Assembly (NCBI GenBank): GCA_020284085.1
Contig: JACEVL010000082.1
Coordinates: 659,246 to 723,245, forward strand
DNA from: Aporrectodea caliginosa
Taxonomy: Eukaryota; Annelida; Clitellata; Crassiclitellata; Lumbricidae
Length of the DNA stretch: 64,000 nucleotides
Direction of reading: 5' to 3'
Shown here: one piece after another, positions 1 through 11,062 of the stretch
Layout: every line of letters starts with the position of its first letter
Position numbering within the stretch: position 1 is the stretch's first letter
Program-made: the position numbers and the translations under genes
The notes under the pieces: generated by a model
Told to the model about the DNA's origin: nothing
Database searches by the model: none
The model's input: only the letters and a program-made list of their open reading frames with translations

Positions 1-336
1 AACGTCGGCAGATCCTCTTTTCGACGGCTCCCTTTGTGGTCTTAGATGCCGGATGACGCCTCTCGATGTCAGTGGCGACTTGGCCACACTTCCGTCTGCT
101 CGGTCCGTCTGTCTGTCTGTCAACTGCGGCTGTTAAGGAGCGGGCGCCGTTTCATAACTTTTCCGTGTGGCGGAGTTTGGCTGGCGAGGACGGAGACTTT
201 TCGGGGTGAGCGTCGCCTGTAGCAGCCGGGCGGACGGGCGGACCGGAGGGCGATTGTTGCGCGCCGCCAGTTAGTTGCTTGCTCTTGGATTTTCGTTCAG
301 TTGCTCTTGCGCAGACGTCTCTAGCTCATCTGAGAG
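1..336. other. GC-rich stretch, no gene recognised
   Basis: The sequence is GC- and CpG-rich compared with most of the window and runs directly into the CAGA repeat. No reading frame with family features was seen. It could be a promoter or first-exon region cut by the window edge, but nothing proves this. Confidence 0.3.
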
Positions 337-337
337 T

Positions 338-375
<38 letters not shown>

Positions 376-662
376 AACAGACAGAAACGGACAGAGATAG
401 ACAGAGATACCGAGTAAGAGAGTCAAAGACAGACAGCCAAACAGAGACAGACAGACAGAGACAGAGACAGACAGACGGACAGAGACAGACAGACAGTGAC
501 AGACAGACAGAGACAGAGACAGAGAGATAGACAGAGACAGACAGAGACAGACAGACAGACAGAGACAGACAGACAGACAGAAAGGGACAGAGATAAACAG
601 AGATACAGAGAAAGAGTTAAAGACAGACAGACAGAGACAGACAGATACAGACAGAGACAGAG
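337..662. repeat. CAGA / GACAGA microsatellite
   Basis: Tetranucleotide CAGA units are mixed with hexanucleotide CAGAGA units for about 325 bp. The open frames across it (runs of T, D, R and Q) are by-products of the repeat and are not called as genes. Confidence 0.95.
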
Positions 663-1229
663 TTGTAGTTGTCGTTCATCCGTTGATTGCCCTTACTCAG
701 ACGTCTATGGTTTATCTGAGGAGAGCGTCGTCGCTATAGATGCGGGCGAAGAGTGGAGCCTCCCTCGGAGCGAAGTTCTTCCTTTTTGGTGGGTGGTAGC
801 GATGGGGTCGGTAAGGGACCATCACATCACATGGTAGACCGGCAGAGCTGTCAGTTCCTGGAGACTCGATTACCCATCACTCTACCTTCCCACAACTCAT
901 AATCCACTCTAAGAAACAACAATGTCTGGAAAGAGCAGACGTTGCTGTAGATCACTGACATCGATCGTCTGTTGATATATTAGACACTTTATATTGCAAG
1001 TAATAATAATAATAATAATCTTCGTTTAATGTTTCAATCTGGCAAGTTCGCAGTATGATTACAATTCATAGTATGAACGGATGATCACAAGTTGTTACAG
1101 GAGTCGAATTTAACTGTATACGGCAGACATGCAAGGCGCCCATCACGGCCTACAACTCATTTTTTCAACGCTATCTGGCGAATGAAAAGGCTGAGGAAAG
1201 GCAGCGGGAAGCGAGCCCGCGTCCGTTGT
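663..1229. other. No gene recognised
   Basis: This is unique-looking sequence with a short AAT run near 1003-1018. No protein family, RNA gene or element end was recognised. Confidence 0.4.
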
Positions 1230-1302
1230 CTCTTCGTGCCAGAGTGTTACCATTACCCTAAACTCCCCTCCCAGGGTAATGGTAACACTCTGGCACGAAG
1301 AG
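1230..1302. repeat. Perfect 30-bp inverted repeat (hairpin)
   Basis: The left arm (1230-1259) and right arm (1273-1302) are exact reverse complements over 30 bp, separated by a 13-nt loop. The sequence after the right arm repeats part of it again (AGTGTTACCA). No target duplication was identified, so it may be a fold-back insertion or a hairpin RNA source. Confidence 0.9.
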
Positions 1303-1462
1303 TGTTACCAGTACCATAAGCCAAGTGTCGTCATATACCTATAAATACTTGATATCAATACAACCTTAGTACTAATTACTAATTACCAAGTAATCGGATA
1401 AGAAAAGGTCGGTTTCAAACGACCCATGCAGCAGCCCATCATAAGTCATTAAACATTGGATT

Positions 1463-1540
1463 CAGCGCTCGTGAATAAACTGGTGCCCTTCGTTTAGCTT
1501 TAGAGTAGCGCTATAGAAATTTTGAGTTAACGATTACGAT
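1463..1540 (+). mobile_element. Mini LINE-tail element (AGCGCTCGTGAATAA family), copy 1
   Basis: About 78 bp starts CAGCGCTCGTGAATAAACTG, has a second GCGCTATAGAA arm and ends in a CGATTACGAT tail. It matches four other short copies in the window. No coding sequence precedes it. Confidence 0.7.
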
Positions 1541-2740
1541 GGATAATACTATCATCTCAATATACATCGTTCCCTGAAAACAAATGTCTGGATGTAGCAG
1601 ACATCAACGCAGCCAGACATGCGCTTTTAGGATTTCAGTTGTCTCGCAATAAAAAAGTCTATGAGGTGAGAGATTTTTACGGTACTTAAAGTGATTAGCC
1701 AAGAGAAATTGACTATGCCCCAACGCCAAACCTCTAACGGATGGACACGTTTAAAAGGCAGCATAGTGTCTACTAGCCGCATACATTACATTTGACAGTG
1801 CACAGCCTTTTCCAATTATAAAAGACATCCTACGAACTCGACTTAAACCTTGTGGCGGTCGCGGTCTGATCGTAAAATTATGGGGTGGGGTAACTGGGGT
1901 TACTTCAACTCACTGGTCTTGTTTTAGTTTTGCATCGAGTTTCAGTTATTATTAGTTTCACATGCTAGGCGTTTTAGTTGTTATTAGCTTTGGTTTTTGC
2001 AAATAAATCAGCCATTAATTTTTACAATAATGGCTATTATACATGTATACGAGTTACATGTACATGCTTAACCTTTTAACGATGTGAAGTGATCGCAACG
2101 TTCTGTTTCGCTACCCTGCAGCCAAGTCATCACAAGCAAAGAATATTCTTTCAACAAAAGCCTCTGATGCAGATGCAGCTGAAATATCGAATGCCAAAGA
2201 AGATATTACCTGATACTTATTGGACTGATCTTGTAACCGCTTTATGTGGTCAAAATCACAACGCATTATATTGTCGACGTAACGTGTCCTATCCGTATTA
2301 TACCCACCCACAGTGACTGTTACCTCCAATTATGGGTCAGGATTGACCGTTTGGTTAAAGAAAGGCAACACTATAAAACTCTGTCTCTGGATTCTATGCT
2401 CTGTCTCTTCCTCGGTCGCCGGGTGCATGGCTGCTGCCTGAGGATGATGGCTCTTTCTCAGAACCTGGTTCGTTCCTTTACCCGAAGTAGTCGTTTCTTC
2501 CTGTGTTCATTGTGTACTACGGTCTTTCTCTCCACCCCTATTCTGCATCTCGTAACTCGCGACCTACTGCATTAATCTGAGGAAGCTGTCGTTCCTCGAG
2601 TTCCTGAGACAGAAAAGTCTTAAAGACAAATCGCGTCGTCTTTCCGCTCTAGGAAACAAGACTAACGAGCAACTAATCTTCCTACTAGAAAAGTCTCTCG
2701 CTCCATTTCTGTATTTAGAAATTCAAGCCCGAAGCGCAAA
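1541..2740. other. No gene recognised
   Basis: This is AT-leaning unique sequence. Short open frames near 2089-2575 on both strands have no recognisable domain and overlap one another, so they are not called. Confidence 0.35.
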
Positions 2741-2749
2741 CTATATTTG

Positions 2750-2966
2750 TTGGGTCAACACAACTGCACCGTGCCGTTCCAGCCCTTTGGAACATCTTCC
2801 TGTTGAGTCGTTGACATTCGAGCATACCCTTTAAACTCTGCTGACGTTACTTTTTCTGGGTGCGCTAAGACGCACCTGTTCAGGTCCCTTAGGCAGCCAT
2901 GCTCATAGCGCTTTTGGGGATTTTGAGAGTTCCTAAAATGCGCTTTATAAAAGTGCAGATAAAGAA
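2750..2966 (+). mobile_element. LINE 3' end fragment
   Basis: A decayed reverse-transcriptase C-terminus is visible: a PALWN-like segment, then KTHLFRSLRQP before a stop. It is followed by an AGCGC ... GCGCTTTATAA stem-type 3' end and an A-rich tail. This layout is typical of CR1/L2-type LINE 3' ends. The reading frame changes within the fragment, and the element is heavily 5'-truncated. Confidence 0.6.
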
Positions 2967-3395
2967 AAAGCGACTAAAAAAGAAAGGACTAAAAGACGAG
3001 AAACAGAGGGTGGACAGACAGTGGGAGAGACTGAGCGACGAAGTGGAGGAGAGTGAGGATCGATGCTGGCTCTCTGTTCAGCATCAAGGACGAAAGGATG
3101 CGAAGGGAGTGAGGCAGGGAGGGAGGAAGAGAGGGAGGAAGAGAGGGAGGAAGGAAGTCAAGAAAGCAGGTAGGAAGATGGAGAGAGAAAGGAAGAAAAA
3201 CAGGGAGGAAGGAAAGAAGAGAGGGAGGAAGTAAGGATGGAATGCAGGGAGGAATGAATGAAGTAAGGGAGCGAGGCAGGGATAGAAGAGAGGGAGGAAG
3301 GTATGCAGGGAAGCAGGTAGGAAGTAAGGATGGACTGCAAGGATGAATGAAGGAAGTAAGGGAGGGAGGCCGGGGAGCGGAAGGGCGGGCCGTTC
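2967..3395. repeat. Purine-rich GGGAGGAA/GGAAGTAAGGA repeat
   Basis: A long strand-asymmetric run of G and A with degenerate GGGAGGAAGA units. Open frames on both strands (K/R/G-rich or L/P/S-rich) are composition artefacts. Confidence 0.85.
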
Positions 3396-4017
3396 AGAAC
3401 CCAATTACGCAGAACGTTTAGCAGCGGATTTTGCGGACTCGTCCGATTATCGTCGTGGATCGCAGAGACGGGACAATTGCAGCCATCAATCCGGTGTTGG
3501 CCAATCCACGAGGCTTAGGAGGCTGGCGACAGGACGACGACACACGGAAAACAACATCGGGTCCAATGCGGAATGGCAGAATAGTCGAATCGTCTGACCT
3601 GTGTTCCAGGCATCTGCCAACTATACCACTATTAATTCTGTTGCTACTAGCACTACTACTACCAATGCTACTGTTGCCATAATCACTTGGTTTAAACCTA
3701 CTTTTGGCATTGTTATTGCTAATTCTATTACTTATACCATTGCTTGTGCCATTGATGTTGCAATTGCTATATATATATAATTGCTATTATTTTATTGTCT
3801 TTACTATTAGCATCAATATCACCATCACTCAATATTATGGCCATTGCCAATACAACTTATATACCAATACTGAACTTATAACTTATATGCTACTATTTGC
3901 TATGCGTTCTAGTGACATTAGCGCGTGCTGTTTTCGGACATTAGACTTAAAAGTGTAGTATACAGACAAATATTTAGACTTACTCAAGTATTACTCGTCT
4001 TTTACCGTACATGGACT
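3396..4017. other. No gene recognised; trinucleotide-rich patch
   Basis: From about 3630 to 3760 there are degenerate CTA/TTG trinucleotides (such as CTACTACTACC) giving leucine-rich chance frames. Nothing else is recognised. Confidence 0.4.
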
Positions 4018-4158
4018 ACTCTCTCTCTCTGCCTGTCTGTCTGCCTGTCTGTATCTGGCTGTCTGTCTGTCTGTCTCTATCTCTCTGTCTCTCTCTCTCT
4101 GTCTTTATTTGTCTCTCTCTCCCTCTGTCTTTCTCGCTCTCTCGCTCTCTCTCGCCGT
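4018..4158. repeat. CTGT/CT microsatellite
   Basis: Mixed CTGT and CT dinucleotide units form a short pyrimidine tract. Confidence 0.9.
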
Positions 4159-4494
4159 CGTCATTGAACCAAGACTTTGATTCCTACCCAGTTCAATGCG
4201 ATCGTCCTTTTGCAGCTCCCGATGTCGTCTGAACGATTAGTTGCGCGCAAAGGATGACTGTATATTTAGTCGGGTGGTACATAAATGATATTTTAAATTG
4301 CTGTCGCTATAAACGTTAGATAGTCAGAAATGGAGCCATTTGAAATGACGACACGGCTCTGCTCTTTCCGCGGAATAACGGTTAGATTTGTGCGATTGGA
4401 ATTGCCATAAACAGACGGATGGACAGATGACGTCAGACATCAACAGGTGGTTGGGCAGGCGGACGCTGAGAGCGCGCGTCGTTTGACGACTATA

Positions 4495-4760
4495 CAAGGA
4501 TGGACCTCCGGCAGATGGACAGATGGATGGATGAAGCAACAAGTGGTTGGAATGACGGAGGAACGAACGGTTGATTGATTGATTGATTTAAGGAGGAAGG
4601 GAGGGAGAAAGAGGAGGAGTAAACGAGGGAGAGGGATGGATGGATCAAGTGAGCGATGGATGGATGATCGATCGATTGGACGATGGATGGATATATATGG
4701 ATGGAGAGATGGATCGATGGAATGATGGATAGAGCGATGGATCGATGGATCAATAAGTCG
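4495..4760. repeat. GATG/GATT degenerate tetranucleotide repeat
   Basis: Interrupted GGAT and GATT units, including GATTGATTGATTGATT near 4570 and many ATGGATGG units. Confidence 0.85.
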
Positions 4761-4939
4761 TCGATGGATTTGTCGGGTACGTGGTAACTCCCGCGCTTTT
4801 TCGAACCACCGGTTGCTAGGTAGTCTACCCGTTGTATTTATGTTCCTTTATACTTGTGTTCCTGTCCATTGAATCTGGCTGATATGCAACAATCATTGTC
4901 TAAGCTTAGGGACGTCTTTTAAAATCTCTGTTCCAGAGT

Positions 4940-5567
4940 TTTTGTCTCTCCTTGTAGGCCTATGTGCAATTTTTATTTCTTTACATATCTTTGTGTCTCT
5001 CTTCCACTCTACCGTTTCTCCTCCTGTCCTCCTTCCAATTTGTCAATCTGTCTCTAGACTTAAACTGTGCTTTCCTTCCACCTTTCTTTTTTCTTTTTCT
5101 GTTTCTGTTTTATTTCTGTCTATCCCTCATGTCTGTCTCTTCATCACTTTCTGCGTCTGTCTTAGTCTGTTGTTTTCTGTCTGTCTGTCTGTCTTTCTCC
5201 CACTCAGTATGCATGTTCGTGTCTGCCTCTCTGTCATCCTCTATCTCCGTCATTATCTCTCTTTGCATCATTCTCTTGCTGTATCTCCCTCTGCTTATCG
5301 GGTTCTCTGTATTTTAGTAACTATTTTCAGTCTCAGCGTTTGTCTGTCTCAGTATCTTTCTAGACTCCGTCTCTCTGTCTCTCTCTGTCTCCGTCACTCG
5401 CTTCTTTCCTCTGTCTCTGTCATACTTTGTCTCTGTCTTTGTCTTTGTCTGTCTGTCTGTCTCTGTCTCTGTCTCTGTCTCTGTCTCTGTCTGTCTGTCT
5501 CTGTCTGTCTGTCTCTGTCTCTGTCTCTGTCTCTGTCTCTGTCTCTGTCTCTGTCTCTGTCTCTGTC

Positions 5568-5660
<93 letters not shown>
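4940..5660. repeat. Long pyrimidine tract: CTGTCT, CTGT and CT arrays
   Basis: About 700 bp is dominated by C and T on the plus strand. From about 5436 it becomes near-pure CTCTGT, then CTGT, then roughly 70 bp of CT. The serine/leucine-rich (plus) and D/R/E/T-rich (minus) frames up to 258 codons are not genes. Confidence 0.95.
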
Positions 5661-5661
<1 letters not shown>

Positions 5662-6035
5662 AGCGCCCTCTTCCTTCCCTCTGCCTTTCTCCTGGTGTCC
5701 AGTTTGCGAGCGTACTAATCGAAATTGGCTGCAATCGATAAGAGGAGAATTTATATTCATAGATCCTCCACGTTCGACGTATCACCAGATGTCGCAGCAA
5801 AAGACTCAGAATAACGATCACACGTCACAACCGATGCATCGCTTTCGTCCTAGCAATCGAGACCAACACTCTCCCCCACACACACCACACCACCGCCCCA
5901 CCACCCCCTGATTTAGCCAACATGTCTGTCTGATGCCCACCCTACCCTATAGGAACCCCTCGCCTGCCTTGATTCTGCCTCATTTCTCAATTACGACTCC
6001 GTCCACTTTAGTTTAGACCAATTCAGCTTTTTCTT
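5661..6035. other. No gene recognised
   Basis: Unique sequence between two simple-repeat blocks, with a short CA/CCACC-rich patch near 5870-5905. Confidence 0.4.
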
Positions 6036-6455
6036 TGGATGGATGGAAGGAAGGAAGGAAGGAAGGAAGGAAGGAAGGAAGGAAGGAAGGAAGGAAGGAA
6101 GGAAGGAGGAAGGAAGAAAGGAAGGAAGGAAGGAAGGAAGGAAGGAAGGATAAATGCATGACTGCAGGGATGGATGCATGGATGGATGGATGGATGCTGG
6201 CATGCGTGCATGGCTATAGGTATGTGGTTCCATGGGTTTTGGATAGAATACGCTTAACTATATGTTTGTATGTATGTGTTCGAATATATGTGTGTATATG
6301 TATGGATATATAATTATGTATGTATTTGTTTATATGTGTGGATGTATGTGTGGATATATGTATGTATGTGTGTATATTTGTATGTTTGTGGTATGTATGT
6401 ATGTATGTATGTATGTGTGTGTGTATGTATGTATGTATGTATGCATGCGTATATG
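6036..6455. repeat. Compound microsatellite GGAA, GGAT, ATGT
   Basis: A pure GGAA array (about 6044-6150) passes into GGAT/GCAT units and then ATGT/GTGT units to about 6450. The three adjacent motifs are one-base relatives, consistent with stepwise drift of one repeat. Confidence 0.95.
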
Positions 6456-7149
6456 CAGCTGAACACTTAAACAACACCTTTAAAATACTGTTCACAGGCT
6501 CTGGAACATGGCTAAGTAGAATGTACTCGTAAGTATGCATACTGGAATACGACTAAAACAAAGTTCCAGTATTAAACTAAAGACGTTTACACTCTTTTCC
6601 ACTGACTCTCAGGTCAGAGAGCAGGCAATGACGGCGCTGCGAGAGGGCCAACCAGAGCAAATGCCTTGGTAAAAAAACCTTTGCCCTGGTCGTTGCCCTG
6701 CCAGAAGTTTTGTCCTGCCGAGAATTTATTTGGGGCACATTTTATAATTTTATACATCCTTAGAAAAATATTAAAATATGTTCGCGATAATTATATTTTA
6801 CTATTTTGAGTGAATTAAATATAAATGTAAAGGCTTGCTTTCATGCTTTGCCGCAGCGGCGCTCTGGCGCATCTGCACTACTTACTGTGACGGGTGTTAC
6901 CTCGGTCCCGAAGTCCGCACTCCGCAGTCGAAACTTTCTTAGCACAGCACTGCGCAGTCAAAATGTCGTAGGCCTAATTCAACACGGTGACGTGATTGAC
7001 CTCACTCGAAAACTCGATCGATCCGTCATCGACGACTATTGTATATTGAAATATTCATATTATTATTATTACCATTTTTCGCCCGAGGTAAGGAAAATCC
7101 CTCAGGCTCTAAGAAGCTACATGTAAGTAAGAGATGTGTGGTCAAGAAT
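6456..7149. other. No gene recognised
   Basis: AT-rich in part, with a short TTA/ATT run near 7058-7070. A 106-codon plus-strand frame at 6806-7126 has no recognisable domain and is not called. Confidence 0.35.
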
Positions 7150-7245
7150 CATTCTGAGCGGTTGACCGTTATCTGCTCTCAGACAATTTTGTGGCCAGGG
7201 CATGACCAAATCATTGACCAGGGCAGTCATAACAAGTAATTGACA
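7150..7245 (+). repeat. Inverted dispersed repeat, arm 1
   Basis: This matches the reverse complement of about 7983-8100, sharing AGAATCATTCT, TTATCTGCTCTCAGA, CCAGGGCATGACCAAA and ACAAGTAAT. The two are diverged by small indels and may be copies of one element in opposite orientation. Confidence 0.65.
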
Positions 7246-7982
7246 GTCACACCGAAATGTGAATCTGAGGCGCGGATAGCCAGCCAGCCACCAGGTGAAG
7301 ATTCACTCAGATTTCAAAATTCAAATAGTAATTTTGAACTATTTAAAATTTTTTTATTCGATATCTTGATAATCTTGTTATCTTAATTCTTAAAGTTTAG
7401 TTTGTGCAGTCGATACCGTTAGGATGGATAGATATACAAAGAAACCAAAACCAAATTCGAAACCATCGAAAAGCCAGGGTTTACCGTCTGACGACGGTAA
7501 ATTAGTGAGGTATTGAAATGATAGAAATAGTGTGAATAATGTAACAATTTAATGTTAACTTTGGCTGCCATAATTCCTGCCAGCCTAACATGCAACTTGA
7601 AACAAGGTTCTCCCTGGCGGTGGCGGCGGCGTCCGAGGCGGCCTGACCCCCGTAGCCTGACGCCCGTATATCCCTGTGAGCCTATAATGTCCCAGAGTAC
7701 AGGACTAAGTCCTAACTGTTGGCACTGTCTTGTCTGACTGCATTTCAAATGACACGAATTTCTTGAGCATACACGTAAACAATACCTGACTCAGTGGCTC
7801 TAATTATTGCTTTTGAATAAAACTCTTGTGCATGCTACCAACCTAAACCCAAGTCGCCAGACAACCATAGTAGTGTAGAGGTGGCCGATTTCTGTCGAGC
7901 GCCGTAAACGCGAGCTTATATAATTATAGTCACCATAATATTATGAGCTCGCGCTACCGCGCTCGCCATTAATCGCCCTCTG
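7246..7982. other. No gene recognised
   Basis: Sequence between the two inverted repeat arms. No transposase-like frame is visible. Confidence 0.35.
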
Positions 7983-8100
7983 CACTGATTACTTGTATGA
8001 TTACCCTTGGTCAATGGTTTGGTCATGCCCTGGCTACAAAAATGTCTGGCGCCGTCTCTGAGAGCAGATAACAGCCGACCGCTTAGAATGATTCTGTTGC
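7983..8100 (-). repeat. Inverted dispersed repeat, arm 2
   Basis: Reverse-orientation partner of 7150-7245, with a GGCGCCGTCTCTGA segment that is shortened in arm 1. Confidence 0.65.
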
Positions 8101-8184
8101 ATTCGTTAGATGGCAACTGATATTGACGTGTGTCGTCACATAGAGCCATTGAATTTAGGTAGCCTACGGTCGCGATACATGAAC

Positions 8185-8340
8185 GTACTAACATACATAC
8201 ATCCATATATATAATATATACATGCATACATACATAGTACATACATACGTACATACAAGCGGAAATTCATACATACATTTTGCATACATATATACATAAA
8301 TGCATACATACATGCATACATACACACTTATATACATTCA
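8185..8340. repeat. ATAC/ATGC tetranucleotide repeat
   Basis: Interrupted ATAC units, with short extensions of the same motif near 8570-8605. Confidence 0.9.
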
Positions 8341-8394
8341 CAAGGCTATATTTATAGCACCCAAGGGGAACTGCGGGGGTGAACCGTGAATGGG

Positions 8395-8480
8395 AAAATA
8401 GGCCAATTCCCCGGGACAAAGGCCAATTCCCTCGGGGACATAGGCCAAGTCCCGGGGACACGGCTAGCAGGCTGCAGAGG
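8395..8480. repeat. Short GC-rich minisatellite
   Basis: Three degenerate units of about 30 bp share the core ATAGGCCAATTCCC followed by CGGGGACA. Confidence 0.75.
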
Positions 8481-8609
8481 TGGGGAGAGGGAGACATAGG
8501 CTAAGTCCGTCGGCATGGCAACCGTTGACAATACATCTATTTGCCACAATACATACAATACTACATGCAATGTCATGCATACATAAATACATACATGCAT
8601 TATATACGG

Positions 8610-9191
8610 GTTGTCACTCGCTCTCTTTCTTCTTCATCTGCCTCCACTCTGCATGGTCCATGCCTTTGTTAGTAATCGATTGGACTACTGTTCTTCGCTC
8701 TACTGTGGACTTCCTCAAGTCCGTTTGCATCCTTTGGAAGGCGTTTTGCGGGCGGCAGCTCGTCTAATTGGTGGTGTCCCTAAGTTTGGCCACATCTCGG
8801 CATTTATGCGTGATGTCCTCCACTGGCTCCCGGTCCAGCAGCGCATCCATTATAGGGTCTCCTCCATTGTCTGGCACTGTGTTCTGGGCAGATCACCTGT
8901 CTATCTCAGGGAGCTCTTCACTTTAACCTCGGCATGCTCTGGTCGCTGATCTCTGCGCTCGGCCTCTAGAGGTGACTTCATAGTTCCGCATGCTCGCTCT
9001 GCTACTAGACAGCGTCGGGCTTTCTCGATCGTTGGTCCTTCTTTCTGGAATAGCCTCCCCTGAGACCTTCGTTCTCTCCCGCGAGACCTCTCTGATTCTT
9101 TCTATAGACTACTTAAGACCTTCCTCTTTGACCGGGCCTGGGTCGGGAGCGCCTCTGAGTAGTTATCTTGATGGGGCGCTATATAAATTCC
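8610..9191 (+). pseudogene. L2/CR1-type LINE 3' fragment (reverse transcriptase C-terminus)
   Basis: The open part (about 8611-8949) reads NRLDYCSSLYCGLP, then RAAARLIGGVPKF and RDVLHWLPVQQRI. These are the hallmark segments downstream of the catalytic core in CR1/L2-type reverse transcriptases. The rest of the C-terminus continues in another frame (RARSATRQRR-like region, then WNSLP-like and LKTFLF-like remnants), so there is at least one frameshift. The 3' end is a GAGCGCCTCT ... GGGGCGCTATATAAATTC module followed directly by an ATAG microsatellite. The 5' part, including the catalytic FADD motif, is missing. It is a dead, 5'-truncated copy. Confidence 0.85.
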
Positions 9192-9370
<179 letters not shown>

Positions 9371-9775
9371 CATAAATACATACATACATCGCCTTTGGTG
9401 TGGTGGTGCTTGCAGCTGGCCTTGCCTCTGTCTATCTGCGAGAGCTCTGCTGCATGCGTCAGTGAGACCAGCTTACGCTTCTTCGAGACTTCGACTGCTC
9501 TAAAATAAATCACTGCGCAAGTGGCGCGTTTAGGGTCAGTTCAAGCGTCACGTGTAAATCTATTAAGTGCAAGCCAAGTGAGTCAGCGACATGCTAAGAA
9601 GGAAAGCCTATTTGCCTATTTGCCTATTTGATATATTGTTTTTGTGTCTTTCACGTACGCAGCCTTTCAACGCATTTGTGAGTTCGTAGTGCCGTGTGCA
9701 TTCGCTAGAGGGCAAAAGAACGATGGGTTACAGCAGCTGTTCGAGTCGCTTCCTTGCAAGAAATTAATAGCACAG

Positions 9776-10234
9776 CTGCTGCTCGGCTTATTGGTCATAT
9801 TCCCAAATATGCCCCAGTTTCTGCCTACATGCGTAATGTATTGCACTGGCTTCCTGCCTCGCAACGCATATCCTACAGGTTAGCAGCACTTGTCTGGCGG
9901 TGTCTCACTGGTAGTGCTCCGTCTTACTTATCTGATCTCTGTCGCCCGGTTTCTGATTTAGCCTCTCGTCGAGCGCTGCGCTCTTCGACTAAGGGGGAGC
10001 TATTGGTCCCTCGTACCCGCTCCTCGGTCAGACAGCGTCGAGCCTTTTCGGTTGTTGGCCCCTCCACTTGGAATGGGCTCTCGCTTATGTTACGCTTACT
10101 GCCCCGGAATGATTTGCCTGCTTTCTACCAATTACTAAAGTCCTTTCTGTTTGGCCGTGGCTGGGCTGGGAGCGCCTCTGAGTAGGTTTCTTGAAGAGGC
10201 GCTATATAAATATTCGGAATTAATGAATGAATGA
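9776..10234 (+). pseudogene. L2-type LINE 3' fragment with GAAT tail
   Basis: One open frame of about 140 codons covers the reverse transcriptase C-terminus: AARLIGHIPKY, RNVLHWLPASQRI, RRAFSVVGPSTWN and LLKSFLFGRGW are visible in order, then a stop. The 3' end is GAGCGCCTCTGAGTAGGTTT, AGAGGCGCTATATAAAT and a GAATGAATGAAT tail. It is flanked by ACAG at 9772-9775 and 10235-10238, a short target duplication. The 5' end is truncated downstream of the catalytic core. This copy has fewer disruptions than the one at 8.6 kb, so it may be younger. Confidence 0.88.
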
Positions 10235-10440
10235 ACAGTAATTTCTATTGATAAACTACTTCTTAAGGCTGCAATGACCTTTGAAATCGACCTCAATACG
10301 AAAAACGAATTGAACCCTGGGCTCGAATAGCTTTCTTTCAAGAAGTTAATGGCACAGTAATTTCCAATTTTCCATTGATTAGCTCTGCGTCTTAAGGCTA
10401 CAGTGACCTTTGAAATCGACCTTAAGAAAAACGAAGTTAT
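10235..10440 (+). repeat. Diverged tandem duplication (about 115-120 bp) hosting the LINE insertion
   Basis: GGCACAGTAATTTC followed by TTAAGGCT, TGACCTTTGAAATCGACCT and AAAAACGAA occurs twice. The first copy is split by the LINE (its left part ends at 9775); the second is intact from about 10334. Confidence 0.7.
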
Positions 10441-10975
10441 GCAATTAACGTTAATTACAGAACGAAGATGATCAACGTCGTCTGCCTGCTTAGCCAGGAT
10501 TCGGAATGACAGCGTCCGAACGCGGCCCTTGAGAAGTAACAAAAAACGCACTCACTTTCAGAAACTTATAGAAGTTGTATAGTCTGTTATTTCTAAAGTT
10601 GTCCGACTGTGATTTAAGAATAACTGCAAGCTATCCTCTTAATCTGATTCGATATTTAAACGTACGGATTTTGAATAAATGTATTTTGTGTAAACTCTAA
10701 AATAATTATCCGTTTCTTGTGAAACATTATTGTTATTCCTATGTCAAGCGAATGTGATAACCACTAAGCTAAGAATCGTTGAAAGAAACATAGGAACAAA
10801 CACACACAGTACTGTATCCAGTGTTTGGCGACATCTCATGGCTGTCAGGCAATTTACGTCGATCTTACCTTACCTATTCAACATACAACCCCAGGTATAA
10901 CCTCTGTGAAACTATTAAAAGAGTTTCGTGCGTATAAATGGCGTGCAAGCATAAGTAATAGACAATTGTTGATTG

Positions 10976-11062
10976 TCCTATAGATAGGCCTAATTATGGT
11001 TTGTTCCATAGATAGGCCTAATTATGGTTTGTTCCATAGATAGGCCTAATTATGGTTTAAGT
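10976..11062. repeat. 28-bp tandem repeat, three copies
   Basis: Units share CATAGATAGGCCTAATTATG and are nearly identical. Each contains the palindrome TAGGCCTA. Confidence 0.9.

Noticed and set aside
279..837. Open frames rich in T, D, R and Q
   Set aside because: They are translations of the CAGA/GACAGA microsatellite in successive frames and have no non-repeat core.
1230..1302. Canonical microRNA precursor
   Set aside because: A perfectly paired 30-bp stem with a 13-nt loop lacks the bulges and flanking structure of animal microRNA hairpins; left as an unexplained hairpin.
4942..5821. A 258-codon Ser/Leu-rich plus-strand frame and a 133-codon minus-strand frame
   Set aside because: Entirely inside or driven by the pyrimidine tract; long simple repeats of this type stay open in several frames.
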